From Desulfospira sp963664655 (GTDB lineage Bacteria > Desulfobacterota > Desulfobacteria > Desulfobacterales > Desulfobacteraceae), in assembly GCA_963664655.2 (NCBI GenBank), contig OY761554.1:2418001-2482000 (forward strand): DNA of 64,000 bases, in the 5' to 3' direction. A model generated the notes under the pieces. It saw only the letters and a program-made list of their open reading frames with translations. It was not told the origin of the DNA and ran no database searches. Positions 42,785-50,767 of this stretch are shown in pieces. Numbering within the stretch: the first letter of the stretch is position 1; each line of letters starts with the position of its first letter. The position numbers and the translations under genes are program-made.

Positions 42785-43991
42785 GGGCCTTCCAGCCCTG
42801 TTCCAGGGCTTCAAGATAAGGGGCCGGAATTTCAGGGACCGATAGGGGGGCCAACCGGTCAGGCCCTAAGGTGGCGGGCCCAAGATCCACATCTTCAAAG
42901 GCTTTTGCCTCTTCTTTGGTCAGCAGGGACATGGAAAGGGCCGGAAAATCTCCCCAGACTTTGGGATCGTATTTGGACAGCTGGGCCGTAACCCCGATGA
43001 GAAAATCGGCCAGAACCATGGCCCCGGCCTTGTTGGGGGCGTTAAAGGGGATGGCCGTAAAATGGGTGTTGTAAAGGGAGCCGTCGGCCATCACAAAGGT
43101 TCTGACCGTGGCAGGATAAGTGCCTTCCAGGATTTTGTTCTGGGCATGGGGGGGATGGTAGCTCATGCAAAAGGCCGTTTCTCCCCTTGAGAACAGGGTG
43201 TCAAGGCCGGCACTGTCCTTGGGATAGGTTTGCCCCTTCTGCCACAAAAAAGGTTCCATTTCGTTGAGAAAGGCCCACAGCTTTGGGGCGTTTTGGTCAA
43301 ACAGGGCCTGGTCAAACCCGTTCATATACTGCTCATGGCCCCCGGTGACCGCGTAAAACACCTGGCGGATAAAGGCGGAACCGGTAAAATCCGGGGGCTG
43401 GGGGTAGGTGAATTTCCCGGGGTGGGCCTTGACCCACTGTTTTAAAGCTTCAAAACTCTGGGGCGGTGAGGATATGACGGCCGTATCGTACTCAAACACA
43501 AACTGTGCCCGGCCGTAAGGGACCTCGTATCCGTCCACGGGAAACCCAAAGTCAAAGGCCATGGTTTCGGGATCTACATTTCGGATAACATGGGGCAGTT
43601 TGGGGGCAATGGGGCCGAACAACAGATCGGCCTGCCGGGCATTTTTGAAGTTTTCCCCATTGATCCACAACAGGTCAATGGTTCCCGTTGTTTTTCCGGC
43701 CGCCTTTTCGTTGAGCAGCTTGTTGATAAACACCCCGGCATCCATGGGCACCCGGACTAAGCGAATATCAAACCGGTCTTTCATTTCTTTGGCCACCCAG
43801 GTGTCCACCCAGGTGTTGACATGGGCCCATCCCCCGAACATATACCATCTGACCGTGGTGCCCCGGGCCTCTTGGGTGATGGCCTCAAAGGATTGGCTGA
43901 GCAGGGCGTCCTCTGCGGCAAGGGCAGGGGGCACCCCGCCCCGGCAGATTAAAAATATGAACAACAGGGCAAGGGAAAATTTTTTTGTCAT
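42771..43991 (-). CDS. ABC transporter substrate-binding protein, YnjB family
   Basis: This 406-residue periplasmic protein has a signal peptide (MTKKFSLALLFIFLICRGG, cleavage near ALAA). The mature part has TTVRWYMFGGWAHVNTWVDTWVA, GTIDLLWINGENF, YGRAQFVFEYD and VFYAVTGGHEQYM, the pattern of YnjB, a family-1-like receptor for an unknown solute (thiamine-like compounds have been suggested for the group). The co-encoded kinase suggests the solute is an alcohol or amino alcohol that is phosphorylated after uptake. Confidence 0.82.
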   Translation of the reverse strand: MTKKFSLALLFIFLICRGGVPPALAAEDALLSQSFEAITQEARGTTVRWYMFGGWAHVNTWVDTWVAKEMKDRFDIRLVRVPMDAGVFINKLLNEKAAGKTTGTIDLLWINGENFKNARQADLLFGPIAPKLPHVIRNVDPETMAFDFGFPVDGYEVPYGRAQFVFEYDTAVISSPPQSFEALKQWVKAHPGKFTYPQPPDFTGSAFIRQVFYAVTGGHEQYMNGFDQALFDQNAPKLWAFLNEMEPFLWQKGQTYPKDSAGLDTLFSRGETAFCMSYHPPHAQNKILEGTYPATVRTFVMADGSLYNTHFTAIPFNAPNKAGAMVLADFLIGVTAQLSKYDPKVWGDFPALSMSLLTKEEAKAFEDVDLGPATLGPDRLAPLSVPEIPAPYLEALEQGWKAHVLD

Positions 43992-44003
43992 GACAGCTCC
44001 ACA

Positions 44004-44951
44004 TTATTTAAATTCAGGTTTTAGCCCGAGTCTGACCCTGCAGCCCTTTGCCAGCCGGGCCTTCTGGCTGTATACGGTAAAGCTTGAGCTGTTCAGGGAA
44101 ATGGTGTAGGCGGTATAATGGCCGGCAAACATTTTTTCTGTAATTTTTCCCGGCCCCTGGTCTGAAGGTTCCACCTCAAGTGCCTCTGGCCGGGCCAGAA
44201 TTTCCGGTTCCCGGCTGTTGATATCAAAAAGGGAATACAAGGTCCCGGGGATAATGTTAACAGGCCCTAAAAACTCAGCCACTTCCCGGGAAACCGGGTG
44301 ATAATAGGTTTGTTCCGGGGTGTCAAACTGCCGGACCCTGCCCCCTAACAGGACCCCGATCAGGTCGGACATGGCAAAGGCCTCGGACAGATCATGGGTG
44401 ACGCTGATGGTGGGAATGCCAAATTCCTGCTGGGTCTGCCGGATGAACCGGGCGGTCTCCATTTTCAGGTTCCGGTCCAGGTTGGCAAAGGGCTCATCCA
44501 ACAGCAGCACCCCCGGGTTTACGATCATGGCCCGGGCAATGGCCACCCGCTGTTTCTGGCCGGCGGAGAGCTGGGCCGGGTAAAGGCGGGCCTGGCCGGT
44601 AAGCCCGAAATAGTCCAGCATCCGGCCCACCTCTTTTTTAATGGCAGATGAAGACCGCTTTCTGGCCTTGAGCCCGAACCCGATGTTCTGGGATACTGTC
44701 ATGGCGGCAAACAGCACATAATCCTGGAACACCATGATAACGGGGCTTTCTTTTGACGGGGGAGACGAGAAGACCACCTTTCCGGTATCGGGCGGTTCCA
44801 TCCCGGCAATGATGTTCAAAAGGGTGGTTTTGCCCACCCCGGAAGGCCCCACAATGGACACCAGTTCCTCAGGCCCCACACCAAAGCTGATCTCTTTGAG
44901 GACGGCCCGGTGTTTAAAGGACTTGCTTATGCTGTCGAGTTCAAGATCCAT
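44004..44951 (-). CDS. ABC transporter ATP-binding protein (YnjD/PotA-like)
   Basis: This 315-residue cytoplasmic ATPase has Walker A GPSGVGKTTLLNIIAG, Q-loop VFQDYVLF, signature LSAGQKQRVAIARAM, Walker B VLLLDEPFANLD and H-loop SVTHDLSEA. A C-terminal beta domain (about 235-315) is of the regulatory TOBE kind. It overlaps the kinase gene by 25 bases upstream and precedes the receptor gene by 12 bases. Confidence 0.92.
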   Translation of the reverse strand: MDLELDSISKSFKHRAVLKEISFGVGPEELVSIVGPSGVGKTTLLNIIAGMEPPDTGKVVFSSPPSKESPVIMVFQDYVLFAAMTVSQNIGFGLKARKRSSSAIKKEVGRMLDYFGLTGQARLYPAQLSAGQKQRVAIARAMIVNPGVLLLDEPFANLDRNLKMETARFIRQTQQEFGIPTISVTHDLSEAFAMSDLIGVLLGGRVRQFDTPEQTYYHPVSREVAEFLGPVNIIPGTLYSLFDINSREPEILARPEALEVEPSDQGPGKITEKMFAGHYTAYTISLNSSSFTVYSQKARLAKGCRVRLGLKPEFK

Positions 44952-45913
44952 GGGATATCATCCAGGTACTGCCTGATTTTTTTAAAGGTGTCCGGGCTCT
45001 GTAAGGGGCGCTCGGTTTGTGTATACTCGTAAAAGGCCATAAAACACCAGGACAGGGCCCGCAGCAGAATGGTTTTTTCAAGGACCGTTGTGGCCTGCCG
45101 GATCTGTGTCAGGTCCATGTCAAGGCCGGCCCGGGTCCGGTAAATGGAAAGGAACCGGTTTTTTTCCGCTGATGTCAGGCAGGTATCGGTTTTCCACAGG
45201 GTGGTGGTGGGCACCAGGAAATGGCCAAGGTCCTGGTACCTGAAGGAGACCACGGCCTTTTCCCAGTCCACCAGATACGCGCCCTGGTCACTGATCAGAA
45301 AGTTGCCGGAGTTGACTTCCGTGTTGACGATGCACAACCGGTCCTGGTCAAAGAGGCCCCGGGTGGTACCGGCCAGTTCCAGGACGTCATTGTAATAGGC
45401 CAGGATCTGGTTTCGTTCTTTTTCAAGGGGGTGGTTTTTATACCGTTGGATCAGGCCCCAAGATTCTTTGGCAATGTCCCGGACCGGATCGGCCTGGACA
45501 ATCAGGTCATCCGGAACCGGAGCCGAATGGACCCGGGCAAAAATCGCCGCTGCCCGCTCAAGGTCCTGCTCATACACCAGGGGCTTTCCCGGTAAAAATT
45601 CCATGAGCAGGGCCCCGCCCCCCAAAGGGTCAGGATCAGGGTGGCAGGCCAGAGGCTTTGGGGTGACGCCGGATGTTTCCAAAGCTTTGAGGACCCGGTA
45701 CTCATAAGCAATCTGATTTGGCCCCAACCCCAGCTGGCTGCCATGGTTGATCCTCAGGACGGTTTTGCCGGAACGGCCTGTCACCAGATAGTTGGCATTA
45801 TACTCACCGGCCGCCAGAAATGAGACTGTTTCCAAATGCTTAACCCAGCCGGTCCGGTTCAGGAAGGTTTTGATTTTCGGGATCATCGGGTTCTGATGTT
45901 CCAGCGGTCTCAA
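44927..45913 (-). CDS. APH-family small-molecule kinase linked to the ABC importer
   Basis: This 328-residue protein has a protein-kinase-like phosphotransferase fold: GEYNANYLVTGRSGKTVLRI (ATP-binding lobe), ALLMEFLPGKPL and DWEKAVVSFRYQDLGHFL (metal-binding DxE). The catalytic loop reads VNTEVNSGNFLI, where HxDxxxxN is usual, so the general base is altered; the same form may mark a subfamily. A TTG at 45913 with AAGGAAGG upstream is a better start than the later ATG (45886), which lacks a binding site. As first gene of the operon it probably phosphorylates the imported solute. Confidence 0.75.
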   Translation of the reverse strand: MRPLEHQNPMIPKIKTFLNRTGWVKHLETVSFLAAGEYNANYLVTGRSGKTVLRINHGSQLGLGPNQIAYEYRVLKALETSGVTPKPLACHPDPDPLGGGALLMEFLPGKPLVYEQDLERAAAIFARVHSAPVPDDLIVQADPVRDIAKESWGLIQRYKNHPLEKERNQILAYYNDVLELAGTTRGLFDQDRLCIVNTEVNSGNFLISDQGAYLVDWEKAVVSFRYQDLGHFLVPTTTLWKTDTCLTSAEKNRFLSIYRTRAGLDMDLTQIRQATTVLEKTILLRALSWCFMAFYEYTQTERPLQSPDTFKKIRQYLDDIPWILNSTA

Positions 45914-46028
45914 ATCAGTCGGCCTTCCTTTTGTTTAATCGGTTTGCATATGTTTCAAATAGCCTGGAAAATCGGCAGTCCGGTTATTCTACACACTTCA
46001 CCCAATGGAGTAAATGACGTTTTTGGGG

Positions 46029-46056
46029 TTGATTTTAATTTATAATTCCCTATACT
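46029..46056 (+). promoter_or_regulatory. Candidate sigma-70 promoter for the flagellin gene
   Basis: TTGATT (46029-46034) and TATACT (46051-46056) are spaced by 16 bases in AT-rich DNA, 31 bases before the start. No sigma-28 flagellar promoter was recognised. Confidence 0.45.
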
Positions 46057-46087
46057 TGAAAGCATAACAACAGTTTGGGAGGGGGAT

Positions 46088-46924
46088 ATGGGATTTTCAA
46101 TTAACTCAAAAGCCCAGGGTGCCGGGTTTGCTTACCAGGCCCAGAAGAATCAGCAGGAATTGTCTGAATCGCTTTTGCGCATTGCCTCAGGGCAGAAAAT
46201 CAACAAAGCCGCTGACGATGCGGCGGGCATGGTCATCGCCGACCGCCTGGCCAGCCAGGCTCAAGGAATGGCCCAGGCTTCCCAGAATGCCAGCGAGGCG
46301 GTTTCCATCACAAAGGTGGCGGACGGGGCCCTGGACCAGGCCACGGAACTGGTTCAGGATATCCGGGTCAAGGCCATCCAGGCTGCAGGTCCTGCCCAGA
46401 GCGCCGAGAGCCGCCAGGCCATTCAGGCCGACATTGACAGTTCCCTGAAAAATTTGTCCCAGATCTCCGATACCACCAGCTATAACGGGCAGAAACTTCT
46501 GTCCGGGGCGTTCTCGGATCAGTCCTTCCAGACCGGGGCATCTGCCGGTGAGACCCTTGAAATGTCCCTTGGCTCCATTAGCCCGGACCAGATTTCAGAT
46601 GGACAGTCCGGATTGTTGTCCAATATTGACGTCACCAGCCAGGAGGGGGCGCAGGGTGCCATTGAAGCCGCTGACGAAGCCCTTTCCTACCTTGCCTCCC
46701 AGCGGGCATCAGAAGGGTCGGACCAGAACCAGCTCGAATCCAGCATCAGCAACCTGTCCGTCACACGGATCAATACCCTGGCCGCCGAGTCCGATATCCG
46801 GGATCTTGACCTGGCCGAAGAAATAATCAATATGAACCAGCTCAAGCTCAAAGCCCGGGCGGCCGGCTTTGCCCAGGCCCAGGCCGGGGAGGCTGATAAG
46901 CAGATTATTGATACCCTGGAATAA
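46088..46924 (+). CDS. Flagellin, short and divergent
   Basis: This 278-residue protein has flagellin termini. The N-terminal D0/D1 region has SESLLRIASGQKINKAADDAAGMVIADRL (compare LSSGLRINSAADDAAG), SQNASEAVSITKVADGALDQ and IQADIDSSLKNLSQISDTTSYNGQKLLSG. The C-terminal part has ASQRASEGSDQNQLESSISNL and ESDIRDLDLAEEIINMNQ. The central variable domain is short (about 100 residues). No other flagellar gene is near. The strong GGGAGGGG before the ATG suggests high translation. It may be a minor or alternative filament protein. Confidence 0.85.
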   Translation: MGFSINSKAQGAGFAYQAQKNQQELSESLLRIASGQKINKAADDAAGMVIADRLASQAQGMAQASQNASEAVSITKVADGALDQATELVQDIRVKAIQAAGPAQSAESRQAIQADIDSSLKNLSQISDTTSYNGQKLLSGAFSDQSFQTGASAGETLEMSLGSISPDQISDGQSGLLSNIDVTSQEGAQGAIEAADEALSYLASQRASEGSDQNQLESSISNLSVTRINTLAAESDIRDLDLAEEIINMNQLKLKARAAGFAQAQAGEADKQIIDTLE

Positions 46925-46967
46925 ATGAGCCGGTGGGCCGGTGGGAAAGTGGGCGTAATTCCGTCTT

Positions 46968-47011
46968 AATTCCGGGGACACGAGACAACTAATTCCGGGG
47001 ACACGAGACAA
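46968..47011. repeat. Two direct copies of a 21-nt word
   Basis: AATTCCGGGGACACGAGACA plus one base occurs at 46968-46988 and 46991-47011. A similar AATTCCGGGGACAC word is, as I recall, common near REP-type or IS-related remnants. It separates the flagellin gene (with a short GTGGG array at 46929-46955) from the AT-richer toxin-antitoxin pair and may mark an insertion boundary. Confidence 0.65.
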
Positions 47012-47105
47012 AATTATCATTTTAATCTTGGTATTACTGGACAAACACATTGCGTATCTAAATACAGTACGTTAATATGTACGAAAAACAATAAGGATAT
47101 ATGCA

Positions 47106-47387
47106 ATGCAGAGATTAAGAATAGATCAGGATATTAAACCCCTGTCAGAAGTTAGAACCGGGATTGCATCATTTATTAAACAAGTTCACGATACAAAAAG
47201 GCCGGTTGTCATTACCCAGCATGGAAAAGGCGTTGCTGTTCTTTTAGATGCCAATGAATATGAATTAATGCAAGAAAAGCTGGAACTTATGACAGAGATG
47301 CAAACGTCGATCAGCCAGATAGACAATGGAGACGGAGTCGAGCACGATGAAGCAAAAAAGATGATCGTGCAGCGGGTTTTTAAATGA
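47106..47387 (+). CDS. Antitoxin, Phd/YefM family
   Basis: This 93-residue protein has a Phd/YefM-type N-terminal DNA-binding domain (IKPLSEVRTGIASFIKQVHDTKRPVVITQHGKG, VLLDANEYELM) and an acidic C-terminal tail (QIDNGDGVEHDEAKK) that would neutralise the toxin. It overlaps the toxin gene by four bases (ATGA). The pair is visibly richer in A and T than its surroundings, as expected of acquired DNA. Confidence 0.9.
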   Translation: MQRLRIDQDIKPLSEVRTGIASFIKQVHDTKRPVVITQHGKGVAVLLDANEYELMQEKLELMTEMQTSISQIDNGDGVEHDEAKKMIVQRVFK

Positions 47388-47680
47388 AAATAATCTGGTC
47401 GCCACTGGCTATTGATAGAGTCGCCGAGATTGCAGGTTATATCGCAAAAGATAAACCAACTGCCGCCCAAAATTGGACAGACACAATATTTTTAAAAGTT
47501 GAAAGTTTAGCCTCGTCTCCTAAACCAGGCAGAATTGTTCCGGAAATAAACAAAGATCAATATCGAGAGATAATCTACGGAAATTATAGAATCGTGTATC
47601 GGATGGAAGAAAAACGAATATCTGTTCTAACCGTCCGTCATGACAAGCAATTGCTGCCAATTGAAGAAATATTGGCATAA
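47384..47680 (+). CDS. Toxin, RelE/ParE superfamily
   Basis: This 98-residue protein has the ParE/RelE fold: IIWSPLAIDRVAEIAGYIAKDKP, ESLASSPKPGRIVPE, YREIIYGNYRIVYRME and VLTVRHDKQLLP. YREIIYGNYRIVYR is typical of the ParE branch, which acts on DNA gyrase, but RelE-like mRNA cleavage cannot be excluded. It is coupled to the upstream antitoxin. Confidence 0.9.
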   Translation: MKIIWSPLAIDRVAEIAGYIAKDKPTAAQNWTDTIFLKVESLASSPKPGRIVPEINKDQYREIIYGNYRIVYRMEEKRISVLTVRHDKQLLPIEEILA

Positions 47681-47742
47681 CGGGCTATGTAAGCGTTGTC
47701 CCAACGGAGAATACGGATAAAAAGGCAGGCAAGATGTGTGAT

Positions 47743-48261
47743 TTATTTTTGCGCGATGCCTTGGCTTGCCGTCTTTTTTAGTTCGGTTTTAACCGCTCTG
47801 ATTCTGTCCTCAATGTCAAAGGCGTTGATGTCCTGACCTGGAAAAAGGGCGACTTGCTGATACAGTTCCGTCAGCTCTTTTTCCAGTTTGACCGGTCTTG
47901 CCTTTTCAATTGAGAAATAGGCAAACATGGTGAGCATGACAGATTTGACCTGTTTTTCCCCTGGGCTGATCATGACAAACTCCACCAGGTTTCTTAAGGT
48001 ATCAAAGGTGAGCATCCGGCTCCAGATTTCTAAGTCCTCTCCCATGCGGGCAGGTTTGAGATACCGGATGTTGTGAGAGACCACGGCCCAGCCTTTTCCT
48101 GTTTGTTTTGCATGTTCAAAAACGTCCAGGATGTGGTTGGTTCGCAGCTGTTCCTCCCTGGCATTGAGAAAATAGCGCAGGTAATGGGCATTGTTCAGGT
48201 GGGAATAAGGGTCACAGTCTTCAAAATTGACCCTTTTTATACTTTTCATGGTCTGCTGCAT
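47743..48261 (-). CDS. Thioesterase-like hotdog protein
   Basis: This 172-residue protein has VNFEDCDPYSHLNNAHYLRYFLNARE, where the D-x2-x-H-x-N-N pattern is the 4HBT active site, then VSHNIRYLKPARMGEDLEIWS and VKSVMLTMFAYFSIEKARPVKL. It probably acts on an acyl-CoA. It is isolated between the toxin-antitoxin pair and the divergent sigma-54 activator. Confidence 0.8.
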   Translation of the reverse strand: MQQTMKSIKRVNFEDCDPYSHLNNAHYLRYFLNAREEQLRTNHILDVFEHAKQTGKGWAVVSHNIRYLKPARMGEDLEIWSRMLTFDTLRNLVEFVMISPGEKQVKSVMLTMFAYFSIEKARPVKLEKELTELYQQVALFPGQDINAFDIEDRIRAVKTELKKTASQGIAQK

Positions 48262-48385
48262 GGGGCTTTATTTATAGAACCGGCGGTGAAAACACAAGAG
48301 AAAAGAATAGGCTTGATCCCAAGGCCGGTTTATGGGAAGGTATAAAAACCTTCAAACCGCTCCGCCGACAATATGGTGCCATGCC

Positions 48386-49771
48386 ATGGAAATAGAACAT
48401 ATATTGGACAGGTTATCCCAGGGGGCAACGGAAATTATTCTTGAAAGCATTTCCGACGGGGTGTTTACCGTGGACCATGAATGGAAGATCCTGTCCTTTA
48501 ACCGGGCGGCCGAAAAGATTACCGGAATTTCCAGGAAGGACGCCATCGGCAGTTTCTGCTGGAATGTGTTCCGGTCCAATATGTGCGAGGACCGGTGCGC
48601 TTTAAAAAAAGCCATGGAAGAGGGCCGGTCCTGTTATTGCACGTCCACCTATATTATCAACGCGGACAAAGAAAAAATTCCCACCACAGTGGCCACGGCC
48701 CCGTTAAAGGACCGGAACGGCAATATCATCGGCGGCGTGGAAACCTTCAGGGACCACAGCCTGGTGGAAGGATTGAGAAAAAAGCTGTTCAACGGGTTTT
48801 GCTTAGGGGATATGATCAGCCGGAGTGCGGCCATGGGCAAGATTTTCAAGATTCTGCCCCAGATCGCCCAGAGCGATTCCACGGTCCTGGTCACCGGCGA
48901 GACCGGAACGGGAAAAGGGCTTTTGGCCAAGGCCATTCATGATTTAAGCCTGAGAAAAGGCCATCCCTTTGTGGAAATCAACTGCGGGGCCTTCCCGGAC
49001 ACCCTGCTGGAATCCGAGCTTTTCGGTTACAAGGCCGGTGCCTTTACCCATGCCGTCAAAAACAAGCCCGGCCAGTTCTCCCTTGCCGATCAAGGGACCA
49101 TTCTCTTAGATGAAATCGGAGACACCAGCCCGTCATTTCAGATCAAGCTGCTCAGGGTCTTAGAAGAAAAATCGTTTCTGCCGTTGGGGGCTGTTAAAAA
49201 AGAACATGTGAATGTCCGGATCATTGCCGCCACCAACAAGGATATCAACCGGATGGTGGATAAGAACAGTTTCCGGCAGGACCTGTTTTACCGGATCAAC
49301 GTGGTCCAGCTCAAACTGCCGCCCTTAAGGGAGAGAATGGAGGACATCCCGGTTCTTGTGGATCATTTTATCAAAAATTTAAACCGGGTCCGGGGCGTCT
49401 CGGTGACCGGCATCAGCCGGTCTGCCTTGGAGCTTCTCATGGCCCACGATTACCCGGGCAACATCAGGGAACTTGAAAATATTGTGGAACATGCCTTTGT
49501 CCTGTGTACCCGGGGCGAAATCCTTCCTGAGCATCTTCCCCATCATATCGGCAGTGAGACCGAACCCTTTGAACCGGAACCCGGGTTTGAAAAGTTCCCT
49601 CTAAAGGCAGCTGAAATAAAGGTCATTAAAACCTACCTGAAAAAGCACAACTATGACCGGAAGGCCACGGCCAAAGCTTTGGGTATCCATAAAAGCACCC
49701 TGTTCCGGAAGATCAATAAACTCGGGATCACGCTGCCCGCCATTGACGGCCGTTTCAAAAAAAGAGAGTGA
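48386..49771 (+). CDS. PAS domain sigma-54-dependent activator
   Basis: This 461-residue activator has a PAS domain (about 10-120), AAA+ domain (about 145-380) and C-terminal Fis-type helix-turn-helix (NYDRKATAKALGIHKSTLFRKI). The PAS domain carries cysteines 58, 67, 71, 83 and 85 (FCWNVFRSNMCEDRC, SCYC), suggesting a metal or redox sensor. Walker A GETGTGKG is at 171-178. The sigma-54 contact loop reads GAFTHA at 218-223 where GAFTGA is usual. A longer frame starts at 48332. It lies directly upstream of two sigma-54 promoters (50055, 50623) and so probably activates the Hdr region in response to redox state. Confidence 0.88.
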   Translation: MEIEHILDRLSQGATEIILESISDGVFTVDHEWKILSFNRAAEKITGISRKDAIGSFCWNVFRSNMCEDRCALKKAMEEGRSCYCTSTYIINADKEKIPTTVATAPLKDRNGNIIGGVETFRDHSLVEGLRKKLFNGFCLGDMISRSAAMGKIFKILPQIAQSDSTVLVTGETGTGKGLLAKAIHDLSLRKGHPFVEINCGAFPDTLLESELFGYKAGAFTHAVKNKPGQFSLADQGTILLDEIGDTSPSFQIKLLRVLEEKSFLPLGAVKKEHVNVRIIAATNKDINRMVDKNSFRQDLFYRINVVQLKLPPLRERMEDIPVLVDHFIKNLNRVRGVSVTGISRSALELLMAHDYPGNIRELENIVEHAFVLCTRGEILPEHLPHHIGSETEPFEPEPGFEKFPLKAAEIKVIKTYLKKHNYDRKATAKALGIHKSTLFRKINKLGITLPAIDGRFKKRE

Positions 49772-50050
49772 GAAAGCGGGCTGGTGGGCAGGTGGGAAAG
49801 TGGGCTGGTGGGCTGGTGGGCAGGTGGGAAAGTGGGCAGGTGGGCAGGTGGGCAGGTGGGCAGGTGAGCAGGTGAGCAGGTGAGCAGATGGGAAAGTCAG
49901 CAGAGCGTTCGGAAGGGGTCGGAAGGGGTCAAGTCTGCTATTGACCCTTTCTCTTCTTTCCCGCTTTCTCACTTTCCCACCTGCTCATTCTCTCGCTTTC
50001 TCACCTGCCCACTTTCCCACTTTCCCACCTGCCCACTTTAACACTTTCCC
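49764..50050. repeat. Large inverted GTGGG octamer array
   Basis: About sixteen GTGGGCAG, GTGGGAAA or GTGAGCAG words run from the activator stop codon to 49898; their inverted forms (TTTCCCAC, CTGCCCAC, CTCACTTTC) run from 49944 to 50050. GGGTCAA and TTGACCC lie at the apex. This is the largest hairpin in the window (about 290 nt). The activator stop TGA is embedded in the first word (GTGAGAAA). It lies between the activator gene and the sigma-54 promoter of the next gene. Confidence 0.85.
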
Positions 50051-50054
50051 TCGA

Positions 50055-50071
50055 TTGGCATGTTCTTTGCT
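50055..50071 (+). promoter_or_regulatory. Sigma-54 promoter upstream of the NifX-like gene
   Basis: TTGGCATGTTCTTTGCT matches TGGCAY-N5-TTGCT. Transcription should start near 50082, giving a leader of about 50 nt. It resembles the second sigma-54 promoter (50623-50639) over the whole element, GGCATG-N3-TTTGCTC. Confidence 0.8.
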
Positions 50072-50133
50072 CTAAAAAAAACAGATAAGATCCCGGAATC
50101 CATCAATCTCGACAGGCAAAGGAGCATTGCGCA

Positions 50134-50490
50134 TTGAAACTGGCCGTGACCGTATGGGAGCAAAGGGTTTCTCCGGTTTTTGATTCGGCCCGGACCCTTT
50201 TGATTGCAAAGGTCAAACACCAAAAAATTCAAAGTGTTTCCTACCATCCCTTTAATCCCCGGCAGGAGGGGGGCGTGGCATGGGAACTGTCTGAATTGGG
50301 CATAGAGGTGCTGATTTGCGGCGCTATTTCGAAAAACGATGCCTTTTTGATTGAGGCCGCCAGCATCCGGCTGATTCCTTTTATCGCCGGAGATGCGGAC
50401 CGGATACTGGGGCGGTATGCTGAAGGCAGGCCCATTATCCCCCATTTTTTAATGCCGGGATGCAAGGGAAACCGGCCGAATGTTTTATAG
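50134..50490 (+). CDS. Dinitrogenase iron-molybdenum cofactor-binding family protein (NifX/NafY-like)
   Basis: This 118-residue protein begins with KLAVTVWEQRVSPVFDSARTLLIAKV, the family signature, then GGVAWELSELGIEVLICGAISKND and a C-terminal FIAGDADRILGRYAEG. These small proteins carry iron-sulfur or iron-molybdenum clusters. The start is TTG at 50134 with AAGGAG upstream. It has its own sigma-54 promoter. In this setting it could help cluster assembly for the Hdr proteins downstream; no nitrogenase gene is present. Confidence 0.8.
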   Translation: MKLAVTVWEQRVSPVFDSARTLLIAKVKHQKIQSVSYHPFNPRQEGGVAWELSELGIEVLICGAISKNDAFLIEAASIRLIPFIAGDADRILGRYAEGRPIIPHFLMPGCKGNRPNVL

Positions 50491-50493
50491 GGT

Positions 50494-50527
50494 TGCAATA
50501 TTGCATTTTACATATGGGCAATATTGC
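50494..50527. promoter_or_regulatory. Paired GCAATATTGC palindromes, possible operator
   Basis: The perfect 10-bp palindrome GCAATATTGC occurs at 50494-50503 and 50518-50527, with centres 24 bases apart. The pair lies about 100 bases upstream of the second sigma-54 promoter, a normal distance for an activator-binding enhancer. The assignment to the activator at 48386 is inferred. Confidence 0.45.
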
Positions 50528-50622
50528 ATTATTCTTAAGGATGTCCGGGGCAAGGTTCATCTTTGATAAAATTTTTAGCCTTTATTTTAGGGTGTTACAA
50601 TAAGCGCTGCCATTGGATGCCT

Positions 50623-50639
50623 CCGGCATGAAGTTTGCT
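50623..50639 (+). promoter_or_regulatory. Sigma-54 promoter upstream of the REC-PAS-kinase gene
   Basis: CCGGCATGAAGTTTGCT has the -24 GG and -12 GC elements with correct spacing (one mismatch in the -24 T). It is near-identical to 50055-50071. Transcription should start near 50650, about 118 nt before the start codon. Confidence 0.7.
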
Positions 50640-50767
50640 CTTTACTTGTTGTTAAGGCTTAATTAAGGTAACAAGGTGTTTGCCATTTTGGCGACCGGCT
50701 TCTCCTGTTCTCAATATCCGCGAAACCTGTGGCCGGACCATCGTAAGATGAGCATAAAGGAGGTCTG

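Noticed and set aside
45914..46087. Possible TPP riboswitch for the ABC importer and kinase operon
   Set aside because: No CTGAGA core or other THI-box sequence could be found in the gap.
49764..50050. Possible CRISPR array
   Set aside because: Words are contiguous 8-mers without spacers, and no cas genes are nearby.
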